Origin: Listeria marthii FSL S4-120
GTDB taxonomy: Bacteria > Bacillota > Bacilli > Lactobacillales > Listeriaceae
Length of the DNA stretch: 5,871 nucleotides
Assembly (NCBI GenBank): GCA_000183865.1
Contig: CM001047.1
Coordinates: forward strand, 1,059,646 to 1,065,516
Reading direction: 5' to 3'
The notes below the pieces were generated by a model. That model saw only the letters and a program-made list of their open reading frames with translations, searched no databases and was not told the DNA's origin. Position 1 is the first letter of the stretch, and each line of letters opens with the position of its first letter. This document shows, one piece after another, positions 5,728 to 5,871 of this stretch. The translations under genes and the position numbers were made by a program.

Positions 5728-5871
5728 ATGCAAACGTTGATGATTGTTTGTGCTGGTGGTGCGACTTCCAGCTTAATGGCACAAAACGTAGTGAAAAGTG
5801 CTACGTCAGAAGGAATGGATGCGGTTTTACTATTTCCTGATGATGTGAAATATAAAGATAGTTTTCGCGAA
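5728..5871 (+). CDS. PTS lactose/cellobiose-type EIIB component, 5' part
   Basis: The first 48 codons of a gene that runs off the right edge. EIIB proteins of this family accept phosphate from EIIA on a cysteine and pass it to the sugar imported by the EIIC permease. The N-terminus MQTLMIVCAGGATSSLMAQ shows a strand followed by the phosphocysteine loop CAGGATSS, with the acceptor Cys8. Family members are about 100 residues, so roughly half is present. The downstream segment GMDAVLLFPDDVKYKD fits the second helix-strand unit only loosely. The start follows GGAGGG at 5715-5720 with 7-nt spacing; an ATG at 5721 is too close to that site and out of this frame. The sugar is probably a beta-glucoside such as cellobiose or lichenan oligomers, but it cannot be fixed from this fragment. 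The hairpin at 5681-5714 directly upstream is likely part of its leader. Confidence 0.92.
   Translation, partial: MQTLMIVCAGGATSSLMAQNVVKSATSEGMDAVLLFPDDVKYKDSFRE

Noticed and set aside
1..5871. Mobile element, phage, CRISPR or defence system
   Set aside because: No transposase, integrase, repeat array, attachment site duplication or defence-type domain was found; the genes are ordinary chromosomal wall, NAD and sugar-transport functions.

Overview
The window most likely comes from the core chromosome of a Listeria sensu stricto species (L. monocytogenes, L. innocua or a close relative). The evidence is the low-GC, AT-ending codon use, strong AGGAGG-type ribosome binding sites, and the gene order: teichoic acid genes, tagD, pncB, nadE, a small ABM-domain protein, then a cellobiose-type PTS IIB. 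From memory this matches the L. monocytogenes EGD-e region around lmo1088-lmo1095. That identification rests on recollection and was not searched. All recognised genes lie on the plus strand, and coding density is about 95 percent.

Region 1 (2-2454) is the end of a teichoic acid operon. It holds the last 44 codons of an unidentified gene and two tandem, diverged members of the CDP-glycerol glycerophosphotransferase family. The first is TarF/TagF-like (136-1290). The second is TagB/TarB-like (TTG start at 1303). The junctions are tight: a TGATG overlap at 134-138 and a 12-nt gap before the TTG.

Region 2 (2455-2966) is tagD, which makes the CDP-glycerol used by both transferases. A good extended -10 promoter precedes it and a long composite hairpin follows it.

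Region 3 (2967-5667) is a three-gene operon: pncB, nadE and an ABM-domain protein. The ribosome binding sites of the second and third genes overlap the preceding stop codons. PncB and NadE are the entry and final steps of Preiss-Handler NAD synthesis from nicotinate; the middle enzyme, NadD, is not in the window.

Region 4 (5668-5871) begins a PTS sugar operon with the first 48 codons of an EIIB of the lactose/cellobiose family. A terminator-like hairpin with a seven-T run directly touches its ribosome binding site. That leaves no room for a promoter after it and suggests attenuation, read-through or an mRNA 5' structure.

No rRNA, tRNA, CRISPR array, insertion sequence or known riboswitch was recognised. 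No non-coding gap exceeds about 120 bases. I see no convincing new biological system. The points worth a second look are the hairpin at the PTS gene, the tagD-pncB junction (where EGD-e, as I recall, has two glycosyltransferase genes), the paired transferases, and the unexplained ABM protein in an NAD operon.
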